Positions 1 to 9,330 of a DNA stretch of 64,000 bases are shown piece after piece. The notes below the pieces were generated by a model. The model did not search any database. It was not told the DNA's origin and was given only the letters and a program-made list of their open reading frames with translations. How positions within the stretch are numbered: the first letter of the stretch is position 1; each line of letters begins with the position of its first letter. The position numbers were made by a program, and so were the translations under genes. Source of the stretch: Piliocolobus tephrosceles (taxonomy: Eukaryota > Chordata > Mammalia > Primates > Cercopithecidae); contig NC_045446.1 of NCBI RefSeq assembly GCF_002776525.5, forward strand, positions 62,426,160 through 62,490,159, read 5' to 3'.

Positions 1-180
1 CCTATAATCCCAGCTACTGGGGAGGCTGAGGCAGGAGAATCGCTTGAACCTGGAAGGTAGAGGTTGCAGTGAGCTGAGACCGTGCCACTGCACTCGAGCC
101 TGGGCGACACAGCAGGACTCCGTCTCAAAAAAAGAAAAAAATAAAAATAAATAAAAGTTAAAAAAAAGAGAAAGAGAAAG
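1..180 (+). mobile_element. Alu, right part with A-rich tail
   Basis: Begins mid-element at CCTATAATCCCAGCTACT and continues through the right-monomer CACTGCACTC box to an A-rich tail with AAAT and GAAA interruptions. The left part is outside the window. Confidence 0.95.
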
Positions 181-479
181 TTGGTCCCTAAAAAGCACTT
201 AGCACTGTCTGGCCCATACCATAGTAAGCCACAGGGCCAAGTACAGAGCCAGGCACATGGCAAGCTGGCACCTGTAATGAGAGGCAAAGCACAGAATGGG
301 TTGAGCAAGGCTGAGGGGAGGAAGAACATAACCCTCCTACCCTCCTGTGTGCTCCTCCTCTCCCCTCCTGCAGGGCTGCACTCAGCTCTGAGAGGAGCAC
401 CCAGGCTCTCAGCCTGGAATGCGGGCCCAGGGGAGCCTCACATCCCCAGCTGCCCCTGAAGCAAATGAAAAAATATAGA

Positions 480-720
480 GATAGGAAATGTGCTTGTGAT
501 GCTGTCACTGGGATATGCATATAAAATATATAGGATAGGCCTATCTGCCTAATATTCCTGCCAATGCATTCTTTGGGTGTGATTAAAATGAGTAATAAAT
601 TCCTCGTGAGTCTCAGTGCAGTGAGGATTGGGAGTGGAGATGCAGGCTGGCACGAGCACGTTCCCCTCAGCTGAATATTCATCATGGCATAGCTCCACAT
701 ATTTTTGTTTTATCTGCTAT
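480..720. promoter_or_regulatory. Candidate conserved non-coding element
   Basis: Unique, AT-rich, non-repeat sequence with dense homeobox and octamer-like words (ATATGCATATAA, GTGATTAAAATGAG, AATAAATTCC) and a perfect palindrome GATAGGCCTATC at 534-545. No repeat or reliable ORF explains it. Regulatory function is inferred only from motif texture. Confidence 0.35.
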
Positions 721-1604
721 CATGTCAACAGAGATGTATTTCTACCTCTCCTTCGTCTCTTAGTTAAGACATGAAAATGGTCCTGGCTTTAAGTATTAAA
801 CTCTCCATCTATGAAAATCCTTCAAAGTGAGATTACAGGCTACCTCCTCTTTGAAGCTTGCCCTGCTCTCTCTGCCAGGAGGTGATCCACGCTTTCTTGG
901 AAACTCTACCAACTCTGCGAACCCTCCTAAGACAAATCAGTCTGCAGGTATCAGAGCTAAGAGTGCCTGCCTCTCCCCCAGCCAGATGGCAAACTCAGGG
1001 ATGGGGCTGGGCCTCATCACCTCTGGATATTCTCAGGGGGGTCTAAGGAGGCTTCGGCGCAGAGAATGCTGAAAGAACTGAGGACGCCAACAGTGAGGCA
1101 CACATCATTCAGACCACTTAAGGTGACAGAGATTCTGGGGTAAATGACGCATTTTAAAGGGCAGAATTAACTAAAAAATTAGGCTTATGGATAATTTTAA
1201 ATGGAAAAATCACCGATAATATTAAGTGAATAAAAAGCAAATTCCAAATATAGAATAGGATCGTAACTCCTTCGGGCCAAGTAGGAAACAAAAGTGTCTG
1301 ATAATCAAGGACATAATATAAGAGGGAATGGGGGGCCCTGTGGCTGGACAGTGCACACTCCCAATCTCCAAGGCATTACAATCACATTTTTGGAAAACTC
1401 TGGGTGGCTATATAAAATGTGGCTGCCAGTTTGAGAACTCCTGGTATATATGGTGGACTGTCAACCACATTTTTTTTAAAAAGGCCATCTATATAACTAT
1501 ACATAGATATGATCCTGAGAAGGCTAATACCATATCATAAGAGGAAACCTATTGTTCAATTCCTAATAGTCACTTATAACAACTTGGTTTTCTGTAAATC
1601 ATCT

Positions 1605-1765
1605 GCTTGCTTTCCTGCGGCTTCAGTTTTCCCATCTGTGAAACAGGGGTAACAAGAACTACTTCACAGATTTGCTACGGGATTAGAAAAAATATATATT
1701 TGAGCACCTGGCACAGTACCTAGATGCATTTGATAAAAACAGTATCTATTATTGTTATAATTAAT
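1605..1765 (+). mobile_element. MIR fragment
   Basis: Shows the MIR core order: CAGTTTTCCCATCTGTGAAA, then GGATTAGA and CTGGCACAGTACCTAG, then ATTATTGTTA. Confidence 0.7.
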
Positions 1766-1814
1766 TAAAAATATTAATAGTGGTTATGTCTTGGTAGGAG
1801 GGCTACAGTCTTTG

Positions 1815-2035
1815 AATTAAATTCAGCTCAGTTGTCATCTCTTCCAGGAGGTCTTCCTTGATAAGTTATACCACTGATGACTCAGTGGTGTCATGGTTTA
1901 CTTGCCCGTCTCCCTATCAGACTGTAGCTCCTTCAGTGTTTTACTCACTGTAGCCCTTGAGTGTTTTACTCATCAGCCTTCTTCCCATCTAGCCCAGAGT
2001 CTGGCACATAGATGTCATTCATAAATATGTACTAT
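1815..2035 (+). mobile_element. L2 fragment, 3' end
   Basis: Typical L2 tail phrases: CCAGGAGGTCTTCCTTGAT, CAGACTGTAGCTCCTTCAG, GAGTCTGGCACATAGAT. Confidence 0.65.
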
Positions 2036-2985
2036 ATTATTTCTCTTTATTTTACTTTTCTGTATCTCTCAAACTTCTATCATGAGACATATGACTTTAA
2101 CACAAGTTTTCTATGAGCATAATTTGACTACAGAGTGGTAGGTGGAGGTGGAGGAGGCTGAGCTGGGTGGCAGGGGGATTGTGAGCGGACAGAAGGGGAA
2201 CCAGATAAGATCAGAGTGTAGGAACCCGTGTCTAGACAAACAGCCAGGAGATGAGGCCCAGGCTGGAGCTTCAGCAGCCTCCAGGCCTGAGTCATTATGT
2301 TACAGATGCAGGGCCTGAACTCAGAGGCAGTTGCTTCTTACTTACTGGCAGAGGGAGAAGAAACCAGGTCTAAAATGGTGTTCTTCCCACAAAAGCCTGC
2401 CTCACAATTTTGAAGAGGAAGATTTTGGCAGTTTGGAGGAAAAATGCAGAACAGAATGAATGGGTGACCAAGCAGATGCTGAACCAACTGAGAGAAAGCC
2501 AATGCTGCTGACATCCAGTGAGGGCTGAGGGGTGCTTCACATAGGTAGAATTTGATGGGACAGCAAAGCAATTAGGTGGAGATGCTCAGTGGACACATTC
2601 AGAATGGAGAGAGTCCAGACTGGATGAAGGGATAAAATGCACAGAGGTGACAACAGATGAAATGGTCTTCCAGCTGAGAGCTACGGAATCCCTGGACTGG
2701 CTCCAAGTGGTTTTCTTAGCCTCTAAGGCAGCGCCTCCACGGTGGGTCAGCTGTGTTAGGGCTCTTCCCTGAAGCTGCTGCCCAATAAGCCTACCCACTG
2801 TGGCTCTGCCATGGAACAAATCTCATTCCCTCTCACCCAGAGCTGTTCCTGTGCTCTTCCTCTTCTGGCCAGATGCCCTATTACCATCAGCTTTCTCTCA
2901 TGGCACAGTTCCTCTCGCCACCCTACTGCCCTTCTCTGCACAGATTCTAAGAGATCAATGTCTACTTCGAATATGGTGCCTATAA

Positions 2986-3405
2986 TTGCCCTCCATGCTC
3001 CAGAAGGGTCTGACTGGCACAGGGGATTGCAGCCGCCATTTGTTCACTCTGGACATTAGCCCTGTAACAACGTGGCCAACATCAAGCCACTTCCCTTGGG
3101 CAGCTAAATTTTGTGAAGGGTCCTTCAGTGGGCCTAACCCTCCACCAGCACTGGCACTAAGGGGGCCTGTTGTCTTGCTTCAGTGGCCAGATCACTGCCT
3201 GCTCTGTCACAGAAGTTCAAAAGCCACAGGTACTCTTGGCCAAGTCCAGGGCTGGTCTCTCAGGGGAAAGGAACTGGGCTTGAAAGGGGAGCTGAGGATG
3301 AGAGTGCAGTCCCTAAGGTTAGGCGCAACAGTGCTGAGGGACTTCCTTAAGGCACTTGGGGAAGTTGACCCAACCTCCCGACCTGCTCCTACGATAGAAA
3401 AATGA
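2986..3405 (+). other. Non-coding stretch with chance 139-codon open frame
   Basis: An open plus-strand frame with no recognisable domain, opposite to CLPB. The translation is Pro/Leu/Ser-rich, as expected for random GC-moderate DNA. The region 2040-3560 as a whole has no repeat I recognise. Not called as a gene. Confidence 0.3.
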
Positions 3406-3443
3406 TCCAACCTCCCGACCTGCTCCTAGGATAGAAAAATCTG
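3370..3443. repeat. 37-bp tandem duplication, two copies
   Basis: CCAACCTCCCGACCTGCTCC and the following 17 bases occur at 3370 and again at 3407. There is one substitution (ACGAT against AGGAT) in the part that matches, before the copies diverge at the end. Confidence 0.85.
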
Positions 3444-3699
3444 AACAAAAGGAGAGAAGCACTTGCCCTCTGAAATTTAGTAGTTCTTTCTGGTCACAAG
3501 GGCCCCCTGGGGATGGGTTGTGAAAAGCTAGTCACCCTTCCTAATTCCTTCCTTTCTCCAGGAGAAACTACTGCAAGACAGTTACTAAAATTACCAGGGA
3601 GGCAAACTCTGTATGGTTGATGTTGATTACCAAATATTTCCAGCTCTCCCATTCTAGGCACATGGTAGGATTACTCTTCTTGGCCCCCTTATGATTGGT

Positions 3700-4020
3700 T
3701 TGAAACATGGGATTAGTTCTGGCCAATGAATAGTGAGTGGAAGGAAAGGATCCTCCTTCTAGGCTGAGCATTTAACTATGGATGTAAGACCCTTCAGAGC
3801 ATCCTTTTCCCTCTGACAAGCAACCAGCAACATTCCAGGGGGTGGCTGCTCTGCCTGCTGGGATCCCTAAGTGCCTAGGATGAATAGAGCCTGCCCTCAT
3901 CCACAACCACAAGGAACATGTAACATAAGGCAAAAATAAATCTTATTTTGTTTCGTTTTAAACCACTGAAATTTGGGGTTGTTACAATAGCATAATCTAG
4001 CTTATCCTGACTGATCCATA
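3700..4020 (+). mobile_element. Ancient LTR-like repeat, family uncertain
   Basis: Ends with the familiar TTTTAAACCACTGAAATTTG, GGTTGTTACAATAGCATAA and TATCCTGACTGATCC, and has TTGGCCAATGAATAGTGAG upstream. This resembles the 3' part of an old mammalian LTR or MaLR-type repeat. I cannot name the family. Confidence 0.45.
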
Positions 4021-4069
4021 TACAATCATACGTTGCCTAGAACCTTAGAAACCATTTAGTACAATGTTT

Positions 4070-4200
4070 TCATATCACAGAAGACTGAGCTTTAATGAGG
4101 GGAAGTGCTAGCCCAAGCTCACACGGGCAGTGAGTGGTGAAGCTAGGATCAGAACCCACATCTCTTCAGTCTCATTCCAGGAAGCTAAGTGCTTAGACTT
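4070..4200 (-). mobile_element. MIR fragment
   Basis: Reverse MIR pattern: GAAGACTGAGCTTTAATGAG, GCCCAAGCTCACACGGGCAG, AAGCTAGGATCAGAACCCAC. Confidence 0.65.
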
Positions 4201-4329
4201 AAGACAGAGAATATTTGCCACTAGGTGGGACCTGCCACACTGAATCATCTCAAGGTACTTCAGCCAATTTGTGGATACCAGACTCCTTGATGTTGGAAAG
4301 GGCACAAGAGTAAAAGTAAAAAACCTGGT

Positions 4330-4510
4330 CTTTGCAGTCCCTGTCCTGTCACCGAACCTACCACATGACCTGTAGTCAAGCCTATTATGTTCAGTTTTGA
4401 TGCTAACTCACTCTGGGACCAAAGGCAAGCCACATCACAGCCCTGGGCTCCAGTTTCTCCAGGAGTAAAATAAGTCAGCTGATTTAGGTTTCAGAGATTG
4501 AAACTTGTGG
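4330..4510 (+). mobile_element. Degenerate MIR fragment
   Basis: Faint MIR core: ACTCTGGGACCAAAGGCAAG, CCAGTTTCTCCAGGAGTAAA, ATAAGTCAGCTG. Strongly diverged. Confidence 0.45.
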
Positions 4511-5082
4511 CAACAGCAGAGTCCCCTCAGAGACTTCCCCAGGAGGGAAGGGCAGGCCACGTGGGCAGTGCTCTAGTCCGTCTCTCTCCTTCTACTTGAA
4601 CAACTCAATTTTCCTCTGATTTACTGGCTTATGCTTTTGTAAGATTTCCCATCACTGGACTTGATTTCTAAAGTCCCTGCCAGCTCTGAGATTTTGTGAT
4701 TCTAGTTCTAGTTCTGTCCAGCACTTCCTGAGTTACTTAGACTTGTTTTCAGGGAGTTCAAAAGTTTGGTTGGGAAGACAGAATTAGAATAGAGGATTTT
4801 TTGGCTCAGATTCTATACTAGGCTTTCTGGAGTTTGCATGGAGGGGAGGGGAGGGGTGAGGGAACAGTTCTAGAAAGAGTGATGCTGGGAAAAGATGGTT
4901 TGATGAGGCTGTAGAATATATGAGGCCTAGGAAAAATACGACTAAAATCTTTGCTTGGGCTAAAGATTTTGTCTGGCTAGCACCCCTCCTCTGAAAAGGA
5001 CCTGGGAGACCCATCACTTCATAAACCAAATTTAAAGGTAATGCTCAGCAGCCAGAAGTGGCCAAGGCCACTCCCTGGTCAT

Positions 5083-5266
5083 GATAGGCGCAACTTCCTA
5101 TTCTTGATGAGACTGGAGGCTGGATTTGTATTTAAACAGATAATAATCACCTAAGGAGAAGTGGCCTTTGGTGTAAAGCCTGACATAATTTAATGAGTGA
5201 AGGATTAAATGATGCATGGAGTGTCCACAGGCCTCCTCCCTTCCCTGAGACTTACCTTGGCTTCAG
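5083..5266. repeat. Inverted duplication, arm A (original locus with exon 7 donor)
   Basis: This 184-bp arm pairs base for base, without gaps, with the reverse complement of 5837-6020. By my reading there are five mismatches, all in the intronic half away from the exon. It includes the last 11 bases of CLPB exon 7 (5256-5266), the 5' splice site and 173 bp of intron 7. This arm must be the original, because it is continuous with the exon. Confidence 0.95.
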
Positions 5267-5353
5267 AAGTCCTCAGAAGCTTCATCACTTCCCCTTCTCG
5301 GGCATAATCCAAGGGCGTGTGTCCCATTTCATTCCTCTGCAGGGGGTTGGCTC
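5256..5353 (-). CDS. CLPB: CLPB exon 7 (ankyrin repeat 4 and start of AAA+ linker)
   Basis: This 98-bp exon encodes ANPLQRNEMGHTPLDYAREG then EVMKLLRTSEAK. GHTPLDYAREGEVMKLL is the fourth ankyrin repeat, followed by the start of the helical linker leading to the AAA+ ATPase (about residues 290-321 in recalled human numbering). The acceptor is TCTCTTGCCAG and the donor GCCAAG|GTAAGTCT is strong. It begins in phase 1 and ends in phase 0, so skipping it would shift the frame and truncate the protein before the ATPase. The last 11 exon bases and the donor are part of an inverted duplication whose second copy lies upstream in intron 6 (5837-6020). Confidence 0.97.
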
Positions 5354-5499
5354 CTGGCAAGAGAAGGATAAAAAGTCAGAGGCTCTATGAATGATCAGTG
5401 GAACCTCAGCCTTCCCTTGGAGGTGGCTTAGGGCTCTGATTTCTATGTTGAGAATGTCCATGGACACCTACAAATGGTGGAAAAACATGGGACTGGGGC

Positions 5500-5660
5500 T
5501 CCTACATGTGCATGCACACATGTTCCATAACATACTCCATACACGCAGATGCGTTGTACATACACAAATACACACAGCTGAACATGCTAACACAGTATGC
5601 CAAACAACTACACAGGTTAATATACCCCAGCACAAATACATGTAAACACACAATTTCAAA
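5500..5660. repeat. CA-rich degenerate simple repeat
   Basis: AC-rich, low-complexity sequence with many ACACA and CATAC runs, between exon 7 and the truncated Alu. It lies in the loop of the potential 5083-6020 hairpin. Confidence 0.55.
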
Positions 5661-5689
5661 CATGTATTCATTAAAATGTCCATATTTTC

Positions 5690-5836
5690 CGGGTTCACGC
5701 CATTCTCCTGCCTCAACCTCCCAAGTCGCTGGGAGTACAGGCACCCACCACCACGCCCGGCTAATTTTTTGGAGAGATGGGGTTTCACCATGTTAGCCAG
5801 GATGGTCTCAATCTCCTGACCTTGTGATCTGCCCAC
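5690..5836 (-). mobile_element. Truncated Alu fragment at inverted-duplication junction
   Basis: Reverse-oriented Alu sequence from GGGTTCACGCCATTC to GATCTGCCCACC. It lacks the poly-T and first part at one side and the 7SL-like head at the other. There is no A-tail and no target-site duplication, so it is not a normal retrotransposed copy. It looks like filler in a templated rearrangement. Confidence 0.85.
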
Positions 5837-6020
5837 CTGAAGCCAAGGTAAGTCTCAGGGAAGGGAGGAGGCCTGTGGACACTCCATGCATCATTTAATC
5901 CTTCACTCATTAAATTATGTCAGGCTTTACACCAAAGGCCACTTCTCCTTAAGTGATTATTATCTGTTTAAATACAAATCCAGCCCCCAGTCTCCTCAAG
6001 AATAGGAAGCTGCCCCTATC
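5837..6020. repeat. Inverted duplication, arm B (copied exon end and donor, opposite orientation)
   Basis: This is the second arm of the inverted repeat. It begins CTGAAGCCAAGGTAAGTCTC on the plus strand, a copy of the exon 7 end plus donor now pointing the other way from the gene. It directly adjoins a truncated Alu (5690-5836), with CTG shared at the join. Beyond 6020 the similarity stops abruptly. Confidence 0.95.
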
Positions 6021-6959
6021 AGCATACAGATAAACATTCATTCATGAAGCCATATAAAGGGTTCCTTTCTAAAGCAGAGAATATCCCAAATAACAATTAA
6101 ATGGTTCCCCTTCTTTCTGTTTTCTGCTGCTCTCCTTTTATGCGCTCTTCCCTCTGGGCATTTCCTATCTGTCTGAGTCAGCTGAGACCTCTGGAAAGGC
6201 ATGGGCACCACCAGCAACCTGTCTATGCCACTCTAGCTGTTGGTGGTTGAGTGTGTGTGGCTGGGCATTTCCTCCAATCATTAGTTCCTGTGACTTAAGG
6301 ACAAAGACTTTGAGTATGACAAAAAGAAGGGGTTAGCTTGGGGCCATGTATCTACCTTGTCTCTAAGTACTGGCAGCTGACAAGCCTGTATAAAGTGTCT
6401 ACTTTGTGCCAGCCTTGGCAGTTATGGAGGAAAGGTCACTCTGACTCTCTGTGCTGTCACAGCCTTCCCAAAGCCCACGTCTAAGCACCTCACTCTCTTC
6501 TTCAAAAACCATCCATTCTATTCAAGTCGGCAGACCCTGAATGAATGGGGCCTGAGGATGCAGAAGAATCAGATCTGGCCCTGCCCTAAAGTCACTCCTC
6601 TCAAGGCAGGAAGACAGAAACATAATTAGAAAACTGCTTTGTACACAGCAGATGCTCAATAAATGTGTGTTACACAGAACATTAAGGTAATAATTATCTA
6701 GTATTTTTTGAGCTTCTCTCTTGCTCAGCAAGTACTGTCTGAATAAAAGAAGGTTAAGACTCAGTCCCTGCCAAAGGATATAATGGGCTGGCTGGGAAAC
6801 CAATTAGCACAGGGTATGGCTCAGGGTGGGTGTCCAACCACTGTTGATGGACAGTAAAAACCAGTGTTTCTCAATCCAGTATGTGAAAACATTTATATCA
6901 TGATACAGAAGTATTCCTATTCTACTTAAAAAGTTTTTTTAATTAAAAAAAATTTTTTT

Positions 6960-7255
6960 GGGCGGGTGCAGTGGCTCACGCCTATAATCCCAGCACTTTG
7001 GGAGGCCGAGGCAGGCAGATCACAAGGTCAGGAGATTGAGACCATCCTGGCTAACACGGTGAAACCCTGTCTCTCCAAAAACTTAGCCGGGAGTGGTGGT
7101 GGGTGCCTGTAGTCCCAGCTACTCGAGAGGCTGAGGCAGGAGAATGGCATGAACCCGGTAGGCGGAACTTGCAGTGAGCGGAGATTGCACCACTGTGCTC
7201 CAGCCTGGGTGACAGAGCGAGACTCCATCTCAAAAAATACAAAAACAAAAACAAA
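6960..7255 (+). mobile_element. Alu (AluY/S-like), full length
   Basis: Head GGGCGGGTGCAGTGGCTCAC, both monomers, and an A-rich tail with CAAAAA units. Forms a closely spaced inverted pair with the minus Alu at 7397-7701. Confidence 0.95.
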
Positions 7256-7262
7256 TGTTTAG

Positions 7263-7379
7263 GAGACAAGATCTCACTATGTTGCCCAGGCTAGTCTTGA
7301 ATTCCTGGGCTCAAGCAATCCTCCTGCCTTGGCCTCCCAAAGTGCTGGGATTACAGGTGTGGGGCCACCGTACCCAGCC
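7263..7379 (-). mobile_element. Free Alu monomer (FLAM-like)
   Basis: One reverse-oriented monomer only, from GAGACAAGATCTCACTATG to CCGTACCCAGCC. The second monomer is absent. Confidence 0.8.
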
Positions 7380-7396
7380 ACAAGTCTCTACTTCTT

Positions 7397-7701
7397 CTTT
7401 TCTTATTTTTTATTTTTATTTTTTTTTTGAGACAGGGTCTCACTCTATTGCCCAAGCTGGAGTGCAGTGGCACGATCTCTGCTCACTGCAACCTCCACCT
7501 CCTGAGATCAAGCAATTCTCCACCTCAGCCTCCTGATCACAGGCATGTGCCACGATGCCTGGCTAATTTTTGTATTTTTTGTAGAGATGGAGGTTTCACC
7601 ATGTTGGCCAGGCTGGTCTCAAATCCCTGACCTCAGGTGATCCTTCCATTTTGGCCTCCCAGAGTGCTGGGATTATAGGTGTGAGCCACCATGCCCAGCC
7701 A
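7397..7701 (-). mobile_element. Alu (S-like) with target-site duplication
   Basis: Reverse Alu from poly-T to CATGCCCAGCC. The 14-bp direct repeat AGTCTCTACTTCTT at 7383-7396 and just after 7701 marks the insertion. Confidence 0.95.
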
Positions 7702-8025
7702 CAGTCTCTACTTCTTAAAAGACCCTATCAACTTATGAACAACAGTAACAATTTATTAAGCATTTACATGTGGCTGTCTGCCTGAGTGGCAGAGGAAGTG
7801 GATAAAGCTCTATAGAGATGTGGGAGGTGGAGGGGGAAGGGGCAGGCCATAGGAAATACAATCCAGGTGAAGGAAATTTTTATTATCAATAAGAAAAAAC
7901 TAATTTTTTGTACACAGTATTACCTTCTAACAGGAATTTAGTGCAGAATATTGACAAATACATTGTTTTTTATTAAGATACAATTCACATACCATAAAAT
8001 TAAACCTTCCAAAGTATACAATTCA

Positions 8026-8338
8026 AGGCCGGGCACAGTGGTTCATGCCTGTAATCCCAGCACTTTGGGAGGCCAAGGTGGGCAGATCACTTCAGGCCAG
8101 GAGTTCGAGACCAGCCTGGCCAACATGGTGAAACCCCATCTCTACTAAAAAAAAAAAAAAAAAAAAAAAAAAATTAGCCGGGCATGGGGGCACATGCTGG
8201 TAATCCCAGCTACTTGGAAGGCCGAAGCACGAGAACTGCATGAACCCAGGAGGCAGAGGTTGCAGTGACCTGGGATCATGCCACTGCACTCCAGCCTGGG
8301 CAACAGACTTGTCTACAAAATGGGAAGGAAAGGAAATG
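8026..8338 (+). mobile_element. Alu (S-like) inserted in L1M
   Basis: Full-length plus Alu with an unusually long internal poly-A at about 8146-8172. The 14-bp target duplication AAGTATACAATTCA is at 8012-8025 and 8339-8352. Confidence 0.95.
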
Positions 8339-8466
8339 AAGTATACAATTCAGTGGTTTAAAATATACCATTCCAGAACATTTTCACCCTCCTCCAGAAG
8401 AAATCCCCTATCTATTATCAGACAGTCCCCCTACCCCCAGCCCCGGCAAACATTAGTTTACTTTCT

Positions 8467-8763
8467 TTTTTTTTTTTTTTTTTTTTTTTTTGAGACGGAG
8501 TCTGGCTCTGTCGCCCAGGCTGGAGTGCAGTGGCCGGATCTCAGCTCACTGCAAGCTCCGCCTCCCGGGTTCACGCCATTCTCCTGCCTCAGCCTCCTGG
8601 GTAGCTGGGACTACCACCTCGCCCGGCTAGTTTTTTATATTTTTTAGTAGAGACGGGGTTTCACTGTGTTAGCCAGGATGGTCTCGATCTCCTGACCTTG
8701 TGATCCACCCGTCTCGGCCTCCCAAAGTGCTGGGATTACAGGCTTGAGCCACCGCGCCCGGCC
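8467..8763 (-). mobile_element. Young AluY (Old World monkey AluYR-like) inserted in L1M
   Basis: Near-consensus AluY with a long poly-T and intact CpGs. It ends GGCTTGAGCCACCGCGCCC, where human AluY usually has GGCGTGAGCC. The perfect 13-bp target duplication TAGTTTACTTTCT is at 8454-8466 and 8764-8776. The GCTTGAG variant is, to my knowledge, typical of cercopithecoid Alus. Confidence 0.9.
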
Positions 8764-9084
8764 TAGTTTACTTTCTGTCTATGGATTTGCCTATGCTGGA
8801 TACTTCCTATGAATGGAGTTGCATAATATGTGGCCTTTTGTGTCTGACTTCTTCAAGCTTACCAGAATGTTTTCAAGGTTCATCCATGTGTTAGCATGGC
8901 TGAATAATACTCCATTCTGTGGATATACTACATTTTGTTTATCTATCAGGTGATGATGGACATTTAAGCTATTTCCCCTTTTTGGCTATGATATAAACAG
9001 CGCCATGAACATTCACACACGAGTCTTTGTGTAGATGTATGTTTTCATGTCTCCTGGGCAGACCATTGGAGTCATGATGTAATA

Positions 9085-9330
9085 ATAGTAACACTGCTAT
9101 TTACTGAGCAATTACTCTGTGCCAGGCACTGTGCTCGGTACTTTCTATATATTTTATCAGTTAATCCTCACAACTACCCTGAGGGATAGGAATTAAAATC
9201 CCCAAGCTACAGGCTCAGAAAAGTGAAATAACTAGCCCAAGGCCACAAAGCTAGCTTTACTTGCTTGAACTAGGAGTAAAAACCACCCCCAGGTTTTCCT
9301 AACTCCAATTCTCTACTCTCACGAGGGTGA
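9085..9330 (-). mobile_element. MIR
   Basis: Long reverse MIR: TCTGTGCCAGGCACTGTGCT, AATCCTCACAACTACCCTG, GCCCAAGGCCACAAAGCTAG. Confidence 0.85.

Larger units (their letters stand above)
1..5255 (-). other. CLPB: CLPB intron 7 (3' part outside window)
   Basis: Intronic sequence downstream of exon 7 on the transcript strand. It holds an Alu end, MIR and L2 fragments and an LTR-like repeat at about 3700-4020. Most of 181-1600, 2040-3560 and 4530-5080 is unique, without a recognisable gene. The stretch 4835-4857 is a short GGGGA-type purine run. Confidence 0.9.
7955..9075 (-). mobile_element. Old L1 (L1M) 3' end, interrupted by two Alus
   Basis: Reverse complement of the L1M ORF2 end and 3' UTR: CACATACCATAAAATTAAAC, then TTCTGTCTATGGATTTGCC, GTGGCCTTTTGTGTCTGAC and ACTACATTTTGTTTATCTAT. 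The Alus at 8026-8338 and 8467-8763 split it into three pieces. Confidence 0.85.

Noticed and set aside
188..700. 170-codon open frame on the CLPB strand in intron 7
   Set aside because: No domain or family is recognised, there are no consensus splice sites or start context that argue for use, and it overlaps a region whose texture is regulatory. Most likely a chance frame.
2986..3405. 139-codon plus-strand open frame
   Set aside because: Low-information Pro/Leu/Ser-rich translation, no homology recognised, opposite to CLPB and alone.
1..5255. Next CLPB exon (coiled-coil linker and Walker A region) inside the window
   Set aside because: I looked for the expected charged helix and the nucleotide-binding motif on the minus strand and found neither, so the next exon must lie before base 1.
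5837..5860. Copied donor in arm B as a functional splice site for CLPB
   Set aside because: It points the opposite way from CLPB transcription, so it is not a donor in CLPB RNA. It matters only as the antisense arm of the stem, or to a plus-strand transcript, for which there is no evidence.
8240..8647. 135-codon plus-strand open frame
   Set aside because: It runs from one Alu through L1 sequence into another Alu, so it is repeat translation.
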